Assembly (NCBI RefSeq): GCF_035552695.1
Contig: NZ_DASZKT010000007.1
Span: forward strand, 1-64,000
From: Actinospica sp035552695
GTDB taxonomy: Bacteria; Actinomycetota; Actinomycetes; Streptomycetales; Catenulisporaceae
Length of the DNA stretch: 64,000 nt
Direction: 5' to 3'
Shown here: positions 29,792-37,699 of the stretch, piece after piece
Position numbering within the stretch: position 1 is the stretch's first letter
How the letters are laid out: the number at the start of each line of letters is the position of its first letter
Translations under genes and position numbers: made by a program
Notes under the pieces: model-generated
What the model saw: only the letters and a program-made list of their open reading frames with translations
What the model was told of the DNA's origin: nothing
Database searches by the model: none

Positions 29792-31942
29792 ATGGAACAG
29801 CCTGGTGACCCGACCGCGACAGGCGCGTCGCGCTTCTTGGACCGGGAGGCGTCGTGGCTGCAGTTCAACAGCCGGGTGCTCGACCTGGCCGAGGACAAGG
29901 ACGTGCCGCTGCTCGAACGGGCCAAGTTCAGCGCGATCTTCGCTAACAACCTGGACGAGTTCTTCATGGTGCGGGTCGCCGGCATCAAGCGGCGGATCGC
30001 CACCGGAGCCGCCGGCGCCACCCCCTCCGGCATCAGCCATCGCGAGCAGCTGCAGCGGATCTGGGCGACCACGCGCGAGCTGATGAACCGGCACGCGCTG
30101 TACTTCCAGGAGCAGCTGCGTCCGGAGCTGACCGCGCAGGGCATCGAGATCGTGCTCTGGAACGATCTGAGCAAGCCCGAGCAGGACGAGCTCTACGTGC
30201 TCTTCCGGGAGCGGATCTTCCCGGTGCTCACGCCGCTGGCGGTGGACCCGGCGCACCCGTTCCCCTATATCTCCGGTCTCTCGCTGAACCTCGCGGTGCA
30301 GCTGCGCAACCCGGTCACCCAGCACGAGCACTTCGCCAGGGTGAAGGTGCCTCCGCTGCTGCCGCGCTTCATCGAGGTCAGCGAGCAGCGCTACGTGCCG
30401 CTGGAGCAGTTGATCGCGGCGCACCTGCCGCACCTGTTCAACGGCATGGAGGTGCTGGGCTGCCACACCTTCCGCGTCACCCGCAACGAGGACGTGGAGG
30501 TCGAGGCGGAGGACGAGTCGCTGAGCCTGTTGGAGACCCTCGAGAAGGAGCTGCAGCGCCGCCGCTTCGGGCCGCCGGTGCGGCTCGAGGTCGAGGACAC
30601 CATCGACCCCGGCGTGCTCGAATTGCTGGTGCGGGAGCTGGGAATCGGCGAGGCCGAGATCATGCGGCTGCCCGCGCCGCTCGACCTGACCGGCCTGTTC
30701 GCCATCGCCGGCGAGGACCGTCCGGAGCTGAAGTACACCCCGTTCGCCACCGCGATGCACCCGGATCTGGTCGAGTTCGAGTCCAGTGCCGGGGTGGACG
30801 TGTTCGCCGCGATGCGCCAGCACGACATCCTGCTGCACCACCCGTACGACTCGTTCACCACCTCGGTGCAGGCCTTCCTCGAGCAGGCCGCGGCGGACCC
30901 GGACGTGCGCGCGATCAAGCAGACGCTCTACCGCACCAGCGGCGACTCTCCGATCGTGGACGCGCTGGTGGACGCGGCCGAGGCGGGCAAGGAGGTGCTC
31001 GTCCTGGTCGAGATCAAGGCCAGGTTCGACGAGCACGCCAACATAGTCTGGGCGCGCACGCTGGAGCAGGCGGGCTGCCATGTGGTCTACGGGCTGATGG
31101 GCCTCAAGACGCACTGCAAGCTTTCCCTCGTGGTGCGGCAGGAGGGCGGCAGGCTCCGCCGGTACGCGCACATCGGGACGGGCAACTACAACCCGAAGAC
31201 CGCCCGGCAGTACGAGGACCTCGGCCTGCTCACCTGCGACGCGCAGGTCGGCGAGGACCTGACGCACCTGTTCAACCGGCTCTCCGGCTACTCGCGCACC
31301 ACCAGCTACCGACGCCTGCTGACCGCGCCCAACGGTCTGCGCGACTCGATCATCGAGAAGATCGAAGGAGAGAAGGCGAAGATGCTCAGCGGCCGCCGGG
31401 CGCTGGCCCGCACCGCGCGCATCCGGATGAAGATGAACTCGCTGGTGGACGAGGCGGTCATCGACGCGCTCTACTCCGCCTCGCAGGCCGGCGTGCCGGT
31501 GGACCTCGTGGTGCGCGGGATGTGCGCGCTGCGGCCCGGGGTGCCGGGGCTGTCCGAGAACATCAGGGTCCGAAGCGTGCTCGGCCGCTTCCTCGAGCAC
31601 TCGCGGATCTACATCTTCGGCGAGGACCTGCCGAGCCGCAGTGCCGTGCGCACGGCGGCCGAGCCCGCGCAGGTCTGGATCGGCTCGGCGGACATGATGC
31701 ACCGCAACCTCGACCGGCGCGTCGAGGCTCTGGTGCGGATATCCGAGCCGGCCCACCGCAATACCCTGATCGGGCTCATCGACACGGTGTTCGCGCCGGA
31801 CGCCTCGTGCTGGGAGCTCGGCCCGGAGGGCGACTGGACCCGCCGGAGCGCGCCCGAGGGCGTACCCACCAGGGATGTGCAGTCCGCGCTGATCGCCGCG
31901 CGCAACCGGCGCTCGGCGGCGCGGCGGGCCCGAATGGGCTGA
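29792..31942 (+). CDS. ppk: Polyphosphate kinase 1
   Basis: A 716-aa PPK1 making polyphosphate from ATP reversibly. Domain order is N-domain (DREASWLQFNSRVLDLAEDK), head domain, and two phospholipase-D-like C-domains. The autophosphorylated His is in GLKTHCKLSLVV and the second His in YAHIGTGNYNPKTARQYEDL. The second C-domain contains GSADMMHRNLDRRVEALVRI. Full family length. It is followed by a CHAD protein and a Nudix protein on the same strand, a polyphosphate/nucleotide unit conserved in actinobacteria and often under PhoP control. Start ATG 29792 has GAGAG about 7 nt upstream. Confidence 0.95.
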   Translation: MEQPGDPTATGASRFLDREASWLQFNSRVLDLAEDKDVPLLERAKFSAIFANNLDEFFMVRVAGIKRRIATGAAGATPSGISHREQLQRIWATTRELMNRHALYFQEQLRPELTAQGIEIVLWNDLSKPEQDELYVLFRERIFPVLTPLAVDPAHPFPYISGLSLNLAVQLRNPVTQHEHFARVKVPPLLPRFIEVSEQRYVPLEQLIAAHLPHLFNGMEVLGCHTFRVTRNEDVEVEAEDESLSLLETLEKELQRRRFGPPVRLEVEDTIDPGVLELLVRELGIGEAEIMRLPAPLDLTGLFAIAGEDRPELKYTPFATAMHPDLVEFESSAGVDVFAAMRQHDILLHHPYDSFTTSVQAFLEQAAADPDVRAIKQTLYRTSGDSPIVDALVDAAEAGKEVLVLVEIKARFDEHANIVWARTLEQAGCHVVYGLMGLKTHCKLSLVVRQEGGRLRRYAHIGTGNYNPKTARQYEDLGLLTCDAQVGEDLTHLFNRLSGYSRTTSYRRLLTAPNGLRDSIIEKIEGEKAKMLSGRRALARTARIRMKMNSLVDEAVIDALYSASQAGVPVDLVVRGMCALRPGVPGLSENIRVRSVLGRFLEHSRIYIFGEDLPSRSAVRTAAEPAQVWIGSADMMHRNLDRRVEALVRISEPAHRNTLIGLIDTVFAPDASCWELGPEGDWTRRSAPEGVPTRDVQSALIAARNRRSAARRARMG

Positions 31943-32063
31943 GTTTCCCCCGTCCCGAGCCGGGACGCGGTCCGACCGGCGCCGCCACCAGGGCGCCGTA
32001 GCGATGTGGATGAGTCAGATGTATGCGACCAGGATCAACGGGGCGGAAGCAGGTGACAGGGGC

Positions 32064-32957
32064 ATGGACCCGACGGCGGGTGACGTGCTGCGCATGTATC
32101 TGGCGGAGCAGAGCAACGCCTTCCTGGCGCAGCTGCCACGGCTGCGCCAGGACAAGCCGGAGGCCGCGCACAAGCTGCGGGTGGCCTGCCGGCGCACCCG
32201 CTCGGTGCTGCGCACCTACCGTCCGCTGCTCGACGCGGACTGGGCCGACGGGCTGAGCGAGCAGATCTCCGCGCTGACCGACGTGATCGCCCCGGAGCGG
32301 GACATCGAGGTGGTCAGGGAGCGGCTGCTCGGCGCGCTGGAACAATACGGCACCGAGGACTCCGGGGTGCTGCGCGCGCACACGCTGCTGGACCGGATGC
32401 TGGGCAAGGACTACGCGGCGGCCCACGACGCGACGCTCTCCGCCCTGGCCGGCCCCGACTTCCACGCGCTGGCCGACCGGATCGCGCTGGCTCCGCAGGC
32501 CGTGGCGACCGGCGACGGAGTGCTCGGCGAGAGCGCGGAGCGGGTGCTGCCGCCGCTGGTGCGCGCCGAGTTCGCGCAGGTGGCCAAGCGGGCCGCCGCG
32601 GTGGACCAGCACGGCCCCGACGAGGCCTGGCACCGATTGCGGATCAGCGCGAAGCGGGCCAGGTACGCCGCCGAGGTGTGCGTGCCGGTCATCGGCATCC
32701 CGGCGGAGGCCTTCGCCTCGCAGCTGAGCCGGATCACCGAGGAGCTCGGCCAGCAGCAGGACGCGGCCGTGGCCGGCGACATCGTTCTGCGCGCAGCCCA
32801 GTCCCCGCGCATCGCGACCAGCACCGGCTTCGTGCTCGGCCGGCTGCTCGGCGAGTCGCGGGCCGAGATCGCCCGCTCCCGGCGCTCCTTCCCCGATCTG
32901 TGGACCTCCGCCACGGCCCCGTCCTACCGAGCCTGGTTCGCCGAGGAAGTACGCTGA
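32064..32957 (+). CDS. CHAD-domain protein
   Basis: A 297-aa all-helical protein with the CHAD (conserved histidine alpha-helical) domain: HKLRVACRRTRSVLRTYRPL in the first repeat and WHRLRISAKRARYAAEV in the second, rich in His, Arg and Lys lining a basic pore. CHAD domains bind inorganic polyphosphate and target proteins to polyP granules. Being between ppk and a Nudix hydrolase fits this well. ATG at 32064 with AGGTGA 8 nt upstream is preferred over an in-frame ATG at 32004. The Nudix gene starts 7 nt after its stop. Confidence 0.9.
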   Translation: MDPTAGDVLRMYLAEQSNAFLAQLPRLRQDKPEAAHKLRVACRRTRSVLRTYRPLLDADWADGLSEQISALTDVIAPERDIEVVRERLLGALEQYGTEDSGVLRAHTLLDRMLGKDYAAAHDATLSALAGPDFHALADRIALAPQAVATGDGVLGESAERVLPPLVRAEFAQVAKRAAAVDQHGPDEAWHRLRISAKRARYAAEVCVPVIGIPAEAFASQLSRITEELGQQQDAAVAGDIVLRAAQSPRIATSTGFVLGRLLGESRAEIARSRRSFPDLWTSATAPSYRAWFAEEVR

Positions 32958-32964
32958 TCTTGCT

Positions 32965-33954
32965 ATGCCGATGCCGCTGAGCTCAGAAGACCAGGGTCGG
33001 ATCAAGGCGTCCGGCGCGGTGCTGTGGCGCCCGACCGCCGATGGCAAGGATCTTGAGATCGCGCTGATCCACCGTCCGCGCTACGACGACTGGTCCTTCG
33101 CCAAGGGCAAGGCCGAGCCCGGCGAGCACGCCGTGCTCACCGCCATGCGCGAGGTGGAGGAGGAGACGGCGTACCGCGTCGTCCTCGGCCGCAGGCTGCC
33201 GGGCACCGCGTACGAGGTGCTCGGCCGCCCCAAGCGGGTCAAGTACTGGGCCGCGCGCATCGCGGACGCCGGCGAGTTCGTCGCGAATCACGAGGTGGAC
33301 GAGCTCGAGTGGCTCGCCGCCGAGGAGGCCGGGGAGCGGCTGACGAGCCCGCTGGACGTCGAGGTGCTCGACGCGCTCCTGTCCGGCCCGGCCGAGACGT
33401 TCCCGATCGTGCTGCAGCGGCACGGTAAGGCCGAGCGCCGCGGCGGCCGGTACTCCGACGACCTCGCCCGCCCTCTCGCGCCCGCCGGGCGGCAGCAGGC
33501 GATCGCACTCGCGGAACTGCTCGCGGTCTACGGCGCCGAGGACCTGATCAGCTCCCCCGCCGTGCGCTGCATCGGCACCGTCCGGCCCTACGCCGACCTG
33601 CACGGCGTGGAGCTGAAGTTGGACTCGGCGCTGACCGAGATCTCCTACGTGCACGCCCCGCGCGCCATCGTCTCCTGGCTCAGGGAACTCGCCGATCGCC
33701 GCACCGGCGCGATCGTCTGCACGCACGGCCCCCTGCTCGACGAACTGATCTCCGCGGTGCTCTACGGCCCCGGTTTCGCCGATGCCGAGCAGGAACCCAC
33801 GCTCAACGGCCAGCCCTGGGACCCCGAAGTCGCCGACCGCTGGGCGAACGACCCGCTGCCCACAGGCTGTGCGTGGGTCCTGCATTTTGACGCCGCGTCG
33901 GCTGACGGGAATCGGTCGCCGCGGCTCGTGGCGGTGGACCGGCTGAAGCCGTAG
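32965..33954 (+). CDS. Nudix hydrolase-histidine phosphatase fusion (MutT1-like)
   Basis: A 329-aa two-domain protein. Nudix domain about 10-140 with box GKAEPGEHAVLTAMREVEEE (GX5EX7REVxEE; the usual Gly after the last Glu-Thr is replaced). Histidine-phosphatase domain about 150-320 with RHG in FPIVLQRHGKAER and a second His in AIVCTHGPLLDELI. This matches mycobacterial MutT1, which hydrolyses 8-oxo-dGTP, 8-oxo-GTP and Ap4A-like compounds. Third gene of the ppk unit. Its last codons form the left arm of the terminator below. Confidence 0.9.
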   Translation: MPMPLSSEDQGRIKASGAVLWRPTADGKDLEIALIHRPRYDDWSFAKGKAEPGEHAVLTAMREVEEETAYRVVLGRRLPGTAYEVLGRPKRVKYWAARIADAGEFVANHEVDELEWLAAEEAGERLTSPLDVEVLDALLSGPAETFPIVLQRHGKAERRGGRYSDDLARPLAPAGRQQAIALAELLAVYGAEDLISSPAVRCIGTVRPYADLHGVELKLDSALTEISYVHAPRAIVSWLRELADRRTGAIVCTHGPLLDELISAVLYGPGFADAEQEPTLNGQPWDPEVADRWANDPLPTGCAWVLHFDAASADGNRSPRLVAVDRLKP

Positions 33955-33993
33955 TAGGACCCTCGGATGTCGAGGGTCCTACTACGGCTTCAG
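33943..33993. terminator. 23-bp perfect bidirectional terminator
   Basis: Perfect 23-bp inverted repeat (33943-33965 with 33971-33993) with loop GATGT. The left arm contains the last codons and stop of the Nudix gene; the right arm ends 5 bp from the converging permease gene. Confidence 0.9.
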
Positions 33994-33998
33994 TTCAC

Positions 33999-34847
33999 TC
34001 AGTGTGCCTTCGGCTCCCGCTCGTACAGTCGCCGCGACCAGACGTATGACAGGACCGCGACGCCGACGCACCAGGCGATCGTGATGACCAGATTGTCGCC
34101 GATCCTCGTTCCGGTCAGCAAGCCGCGCAGCGTCTCGTTCACCGGGGTGAACGGCTCGTACTCGGCGAACCAGCGCATCCCCGCCGGCAGCGAGTCGGTC
34201 GGAACGAACCCGCTGCCGAGGAACGGCAGGAGGATGAGGAACATCGGCGAGTTGCTCGCGGTCTCCACGCTCTTGGCCGACAGCCCCAGGCCGACGCACA
34301 GCCAGGTCACGGCGAAGGTCAGCAGCAGGACCACGCCGAAGGCCGCGAGCCACTCGGCCGCGTTCGCGTGCGGCCGGAAGCCGACGCCCACCGCGGCCGC
34401 GGTGACGACCACGACGCCGATCAACGTCTGGATGGCCGCGGCCACGACGTGCCCGGTCAGCACCGCAGACCGGGCGACGGCCATGGTCCGGAAGCGGGCG
34501 ATGATGCCCTCGGTCATGTCCTGCGCGACGGCGATCGCCGTGCCCTGCGCCGCGGCGGCCACGGCCATCAGGATGATCGCCGGGGCGACGTAGTTCGCGT
34601 ACGCGGACCGGCCGCCGTGCAGGCCGGCCGGCATTCCGCTGCCGAGCCCCGAGCCCAGCGTCCCGCCGAAGACGTAGACGAACAGGAGCAGGAAGACCAG
34701 CGGCATCAGGGTGACCATCAGGGTCAGCGAGGGATAGCGCTGCAGGTGCCGCAGGTTGCGGCGCAGCATGACCCGCGCGTGGACGAGCGCGTGGGAACGG
34801 GTGTCGGCGGTGTCGAGGCCGGTGTCGGCCATCGTCATGGTGCTCAT
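33999..34847 (-). CDS. ABC-2 type permease (DrrB-like)
   Basis: A 282-aa membrane protein with six hydrophobic helices and the ABC-2 core pattern: LRHLQRYPSLTLMVTLMPLV, DMTEGIIARFRTMAVARSA (the conserved cytoplasmic coupling stretch) and SNSPMFLILLPFLGSGFVP. It is related to DrrB, the export permease for daunorubicin and other lipophilic substrates. Only 2 nt separate it from the ATPase gene. Last gene of a four-gene unit headed by an RHH regulator. Confidence 0.9.
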   Translation of the reverse strand: MSTMTMADTGLDTADTRSHALVHARVMLRRNLRHLQRYPSLTLMVTLMPLVFLLLFVYVFGGTLGSGLGSGMPAGLHGGRSAYANYVAPAIILMAVAAAAQGTAIAVAQDMTEGIIARFRTMAVARSAVLTGHVVAAAIQTLIGVVVVTAAAVGVGFRPHANAAEWLAAFGVVLLLTFAVTWLCVGLGLSAKSVETASNSPMFLILLPFLGSGFVPTDSLPAGMRWFAEYEPFTPVNETLRGLLTGTRIGDNLVITIAWCVGVAVLSYVWSRRLYEREPKAH

Positions 34848-34849
34848 GG

Positions 34850-35818
34850 TCAGGCTCCCTTCTTGCCGGTGAGTGCGAGGAAGACGTCGTCGAGATCGGG
34901 GGTGTGCACGGAAAGCGACTCGACGTCGACGTCCGCGTCGTCCAGCCGCCTCAGCAACGTCCGCAGGGTGCTGACGCTGCCGTCGCCGGCGAGCTGAAGC
35001 GTGAGCGCCTCGTCGTCGCGCCCGGTCGGGTCGAGTACCAGCGCGGCGGAGTCCAGTTCGGCGCGGTCGGCGAAGGCGAGCTCGATGTGCCCACCGGGGA
35101 TGCGCGCCTTGAGCTCGGCGGGCGTTCCCTCGGCGACGATCCGGCCGCCGTCCAGCACCGCGACGCGATGCGCGAGCTGGTCGGCCTCCTCCAGGTACTG
35201 GGTGGTGAGCAGGATGGTCGTCCCCTCCGCGACCAGCCCGCGGATGATGTCCCACATCGTGCGCCGGCTGCGCGGGTCCAGGCCCGTGGTCGGCTCGTCG
35301 AGGAAGATCACCTTCGGGTTGCCGACCAGGGTCATCGCCAGGTCGAGCTTGCGCTTCATGCCGCCGGAGTAGGTCGACGCCGCCTTGTCCGCGGCCTCGG
35401 TCAGCTCGAACCGCTCGAGCAGCTCGGCGGACCGGCGGCGGCCGAGGTCCTTCGGCAGCAGGTGCAGGTCGGCCATCAGCATCAGGTTCTCGCGGCCGGT
35501 GAGATAGCCGTCGACCGCGGAGAACTGGCCGGTGACGCCGATCGCGCGGCGCACCGCCTGCGGCTGCTCGGCGGGATCCCGGCCGGCGACGCGGATCTCG
35601 CCGGCATCGGGACGGAGGTAGGTGGTCAGCAGGTGGACCGCGGTGGTCTTGCCGGCCCCGTTCGGGCCCAGCAGGGCGAGGATCGTGCCCTGCTGGACCG
35701 TCAGGTCGATGCCGTCGAGCACGGTCCTCTCGCCGAAGGACTTGCGCAGGCCGCGCGCCGAGATCGCGGCGACGGCGCGCGGGCCGGTGGTGCTCGTCGT
35801 GCCGGTGGCGGGTATCAC
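34850..35818 (-). CDS. ABC transporter ATPase (DrrA-like)
   Basis: A 322-aa ATPase. Walker A GPNGAGKTT is at 51-59, signature YSGGMKRKLDLAMTLV, Walker B VIFLDEPTTGLDPRSR and H-loop LLTTQYLEEADQLAHRV. The C-terminal 90 residues form the DrrA-type extension (ending LDDVFLALTGKK) needed for function with DrrB. With the next gene it forms an export ABC system of unknown substrate. Confidence 0.92.
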   Translation of the reverse strand: MIPATGTTSTTGPRAVAAISARGLRKSFGERTVLDGIDLTVQQGTILALLGPNGAGKTTAVHLLTTYLRPDAGEIRVAGRDPAEQPQAVRRAIGVTGQFSAVDGYLTGRENLMLMADLHLLPKDLGRRRSAELLERFELTEAADKAASTYSGGMKRKLDLAMTLVGNPKVIFLDEPTTGLDPRSRRTMWDIIRGLVAEGTTILLTTQYLEEADQLAHRVAVLDGGRIVAEGTPAELKARIPGGHIELAFADRAELDSAALVLDPTGRDDEALTLQLAGDGSVSTLRTLLRRLDDADVDVESLSVHTPDLDDVFLALTGKKGA

Positions 35819-35822
35819 GGTG

Positions 35823-36716
35823 TCAGACCTCCTGGTCGAGACGGGGGGCGCGGCGGATGGTGACGTCGCCGAGCTTGGTGTCGGCGTGCACCTCGACCTT
35901 GTCGACCGGCTCGCCGGCCTCGGGGGCGTCGGTGGAGGTGAGCTCGTTGTAGACGCGGCCGACGCCGGTGTTCAGCTCCAGCCAGGCGGCGCTGCCCTCG
36001 CGGATCCCGACCTCGACGCTGCCGTTCTTGGACGTGGCGGACACCTTGCCGCGCACGACCTCGCCGATCTGCACCTCGCCGTTGGAGCTGGCGGCGGTGA
36101 TGTCGGACAGCGCGCGGTCGACGGACACCGCGCCGTTGGCGGCCTTGACGTTCGCGGGACCGGTGATGACGCCGACCCGCACCTTCCCGTTGCTGGTCGA
36201 GACATCGGCGGAGCCGTCCACCGAGCCGATCCGGATGTTGCTGGAGCTGCTGGTCACGTGGGCGGAGCCGCTGACCCCCTCGACGGTGATCTGGCCGACG
36301 CCGCCGCGCACGTTCAGCGGTCCGGTCTCGGCGAGCAGGACCGCGCCGAGGTTGGTCTTGAGATCGACGGTGCCGAGCACGCCGTCGGACCGGAAGTCGC
36401 CGATCTCGGCCTCGCCCCGGACGTCGGAGTCGCTGGGCAGCTGGATGAGGACGTCGATCGACTCGGGGCGCTTGCTGCTGAAGTTCACGAAGCGGGTGCG
36501 GGGCTTCCTGGACGCGATGCTCAGCGTCCGGGTGGCCTCGTCGTACTCGACGCGGGTGTTCTCGGCGGCCTTGACGTCGGCGGACTTGTTCGGGTCGCTC
36601 GGCCGGACCTCGACGATCGTGTCGGTGCGGTCGGTGACGGCGAAGCGGACGTCGGCGACGTACAGGTCGAGGGTCGCGGTGACGGGGGACGGGGTGTTGA
36701 AGGTCGAGACGGACAT
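35823..36716 (-). CDS. DUF4097-family beta-repeat protein
   Basis: A 297-aa protein built of short beta strands with repeated G-x-V/I-x-V/T-x-x-x-G/S-N-G patterns (TSNGKVRVGVITG, AANGAVSV, SKNGSVEVGI), the DUF4097 right-handed beta-helix type. There is no signal peptide, so it is probably cytoplasmic. Such proteins often accompany ABC-2 exporters or stress regulators; their role is unknown. ATG at 36716 has AAAGGA 8 nt upstream. An ATG at 36764, 2 nt after the regulator stop, would add 16 residues and has no Shine-Dalgarno. Confidence 0.8.
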   Translation of the reverse strand: MSVSTFNTPSPVTATLDLYVADVRFAVTDRTDTIVEVRPSDPNKSADVKAAENTRVEYDEATRTLSIASRKPRTRFVNFSSKRPESIDVLIQLPSDSDVRGEAEIGDFRSDGVLGTVDLKTNLGAVLLAETGPLNVRGGVGQITVEGVSGSAHVTSSSSNIRIGSVDGSADVSTSNGKVRVGVITGPANVKAANGAVSVDRALSDITAASSNGEVQIGEVVRGKVSATSKNGSVEVGIREGSAAWLELNTGVGRVYNELTSTDAPEAGEPVDKVEVHADTKLGDVTIRRAPRLDQEV

Positions 36717-36766
36717 CTCGGGAATCCTTTGCTCGGAACGGTTTCTCGGTGGTGGGTTATTCATGG

Positions 36767-37297
36767 TCAGCGGGCCCAGCCGGTGAAGCCCTCGCCGACG
36801 ACGCGGTCCGACCTGGACGTGGAAGCCGGTCGGGTGCCGCGCCGACCCTCGTTGGCCAGCCCGGCCGCGGCGGCCCGGACGATCCAGGCGTTGACGGAGA
36901 GCCCGCCGCCGGCGGCGGCGTCCTCGATCAGGGCCTTGAGATTAGCGGGCAGCCGCAGGTTGATCCGGACCATCGTCGAGTCGTCGCCCTCGGCGAAGGG
37001 CAGCCGCACCTCGACGGGTCCTGGCGCGACGTCGGCGGCGGCCGGAGCGGCGGGCGCCGGCGGCGTCACCACGAATCCGGCCGTCCCGCCGCGCAGCCGG
37101 ACATCGACGGAGCCGGGCGCGAGCTCGGCGGTGATCTCCTCGGCCGCGGCGGACAGGGCCTCCAGCAGGGTGAGCCGCACCGCCGCGTCGAGCGGCGCGA
37201 GCAGCCGGTCGGCGAGCGCGCGGGCGTCCTCGCCGCCGACCTCGGCCGCGGTCGTCAGCTCGCGGCGGAGGTTTTCGACGTACTGGGTGAGTTCCAT
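36767..37297 (-). CDS. RHH/Arc-type regulator with N-terminal helical domain
   Basis: A 176-aa protein. Residues 1-60 are helical (LTQYVENLRRELTTAAEVGG). A Pro/Ala linker leads to a ribbon-helix-helix at about 108-148 (STMVRINLRLPANLKALIED then GLSVNAWIVRAAA), as in HicB/Arc-type regulators. First gene of the RHH-DUF4097-DrrA-DrrB operon and the obvious candidate for its control. The promoter is leaderless (CATATT 6 nt before the ATG) and its spacer contains two TGGCACC sites, so autorepression is likely. Confidence 0.8.
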   Translation of the reverse strand: MELTQYVENLRRELTTAAEVGGEDARALADRLLAPLDAAVRLTLLEALSAAAEEITAELAPGSVDVRLRGGTAGFVVTPPAPAAPAAADVAPGPVEVRLPFAEGDDSTMVRINLRLPANLKALIEDAAAGGGLSVNAWIVRAAAAGLANEGRRGTRPASTSRSDRVVGEGFTGWAR

Positions 37298-37303
37298 GGC
37301 TCA

Positions 37304-37332
37304 AATATGGCACCACTTTGGCACCAGTGCAA
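37304..37332 (-). promoter_or_regulatory. Leaderless promoter of the RHH-DUF4097-ABC operon
   Basis: Minus strand TTGCAC (37332-37327), 17-bp spacer, CATATT (37309-37304), then 6 nt to the ATG. Confidence 0.55.
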
Positions 37333-37440
37333 GCCATATTGGCTCAGGATGGCGTCTTGACAGGTCGCGAGTGGTGCCATCGCTATGCGGCAGTGGCACC
37401 GCATGGCACCATGTAGTGCCACCCGGCGCCATGCGGTGCC
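37308..37440. promoter_or_regulatory. Array of TGGCACC half-sites (RHH operator)
   Basis: TGGCACC occurs at 37308, 37319 (11 bp apart, within or next to the promoter spacer), 37394 and 37404. The complement GGTGCCA is at 37373, with near copies AGTGCCA (37415) and CGGTGCC (37434). Tandem and inverted half-sites are the usual target of ribbon-helix-helix proteins. Confidence 0.6.
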
Positions 37441-37546
37441 GCGCTCCGGTCGTAACTTCCGACAATCGTTTGATGGCATCGTGACTAGAACAGTGGACGC
37501 TCGTTGCAATGAGTGAGAGCCCATCAGCTCGCTGTGAGGAGTCACT

Positions 37547-37699
37547 GTGAACAGCACTACACGGCAGGACGTTCCGCAGACCCACACCCGCGACTTCCGG
37601 CACGAGGTGCACGGACTCGTCGCCATCGCGAACGGTCCGGACTACTGCCTGTGCGGGAACCTCTGGCCGTGCCGGCCCTCGGCGGACTCAGCGGGCTGA
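37547..37699 (+). CDS. Small Cys-containing hypothetical protein
   Basis: A 50-aa ORF with GGAG 5 nt before its GTG start. The central HEVHGLVAIANGPDYCLCGN is followed by LWPC, a CxC-x5-C arrangement that could bind a metal. It overlaps the converging ATPase gene by 12 nt at the 3' end. No family recognised; the good ribosome site and protein-like composition support it. Confidence 0.5.
   Translation: MNSTTRQDVPQTHTRDFRHEVHGLVAIANGPDYCLCGNLWPCRPSADSAG

Noticed and set aside
29774..31756. A 660-codon minus-strand frame
   Set aside because: Antisense shadow of ppk, whose frame carries all PPK1 motifs.
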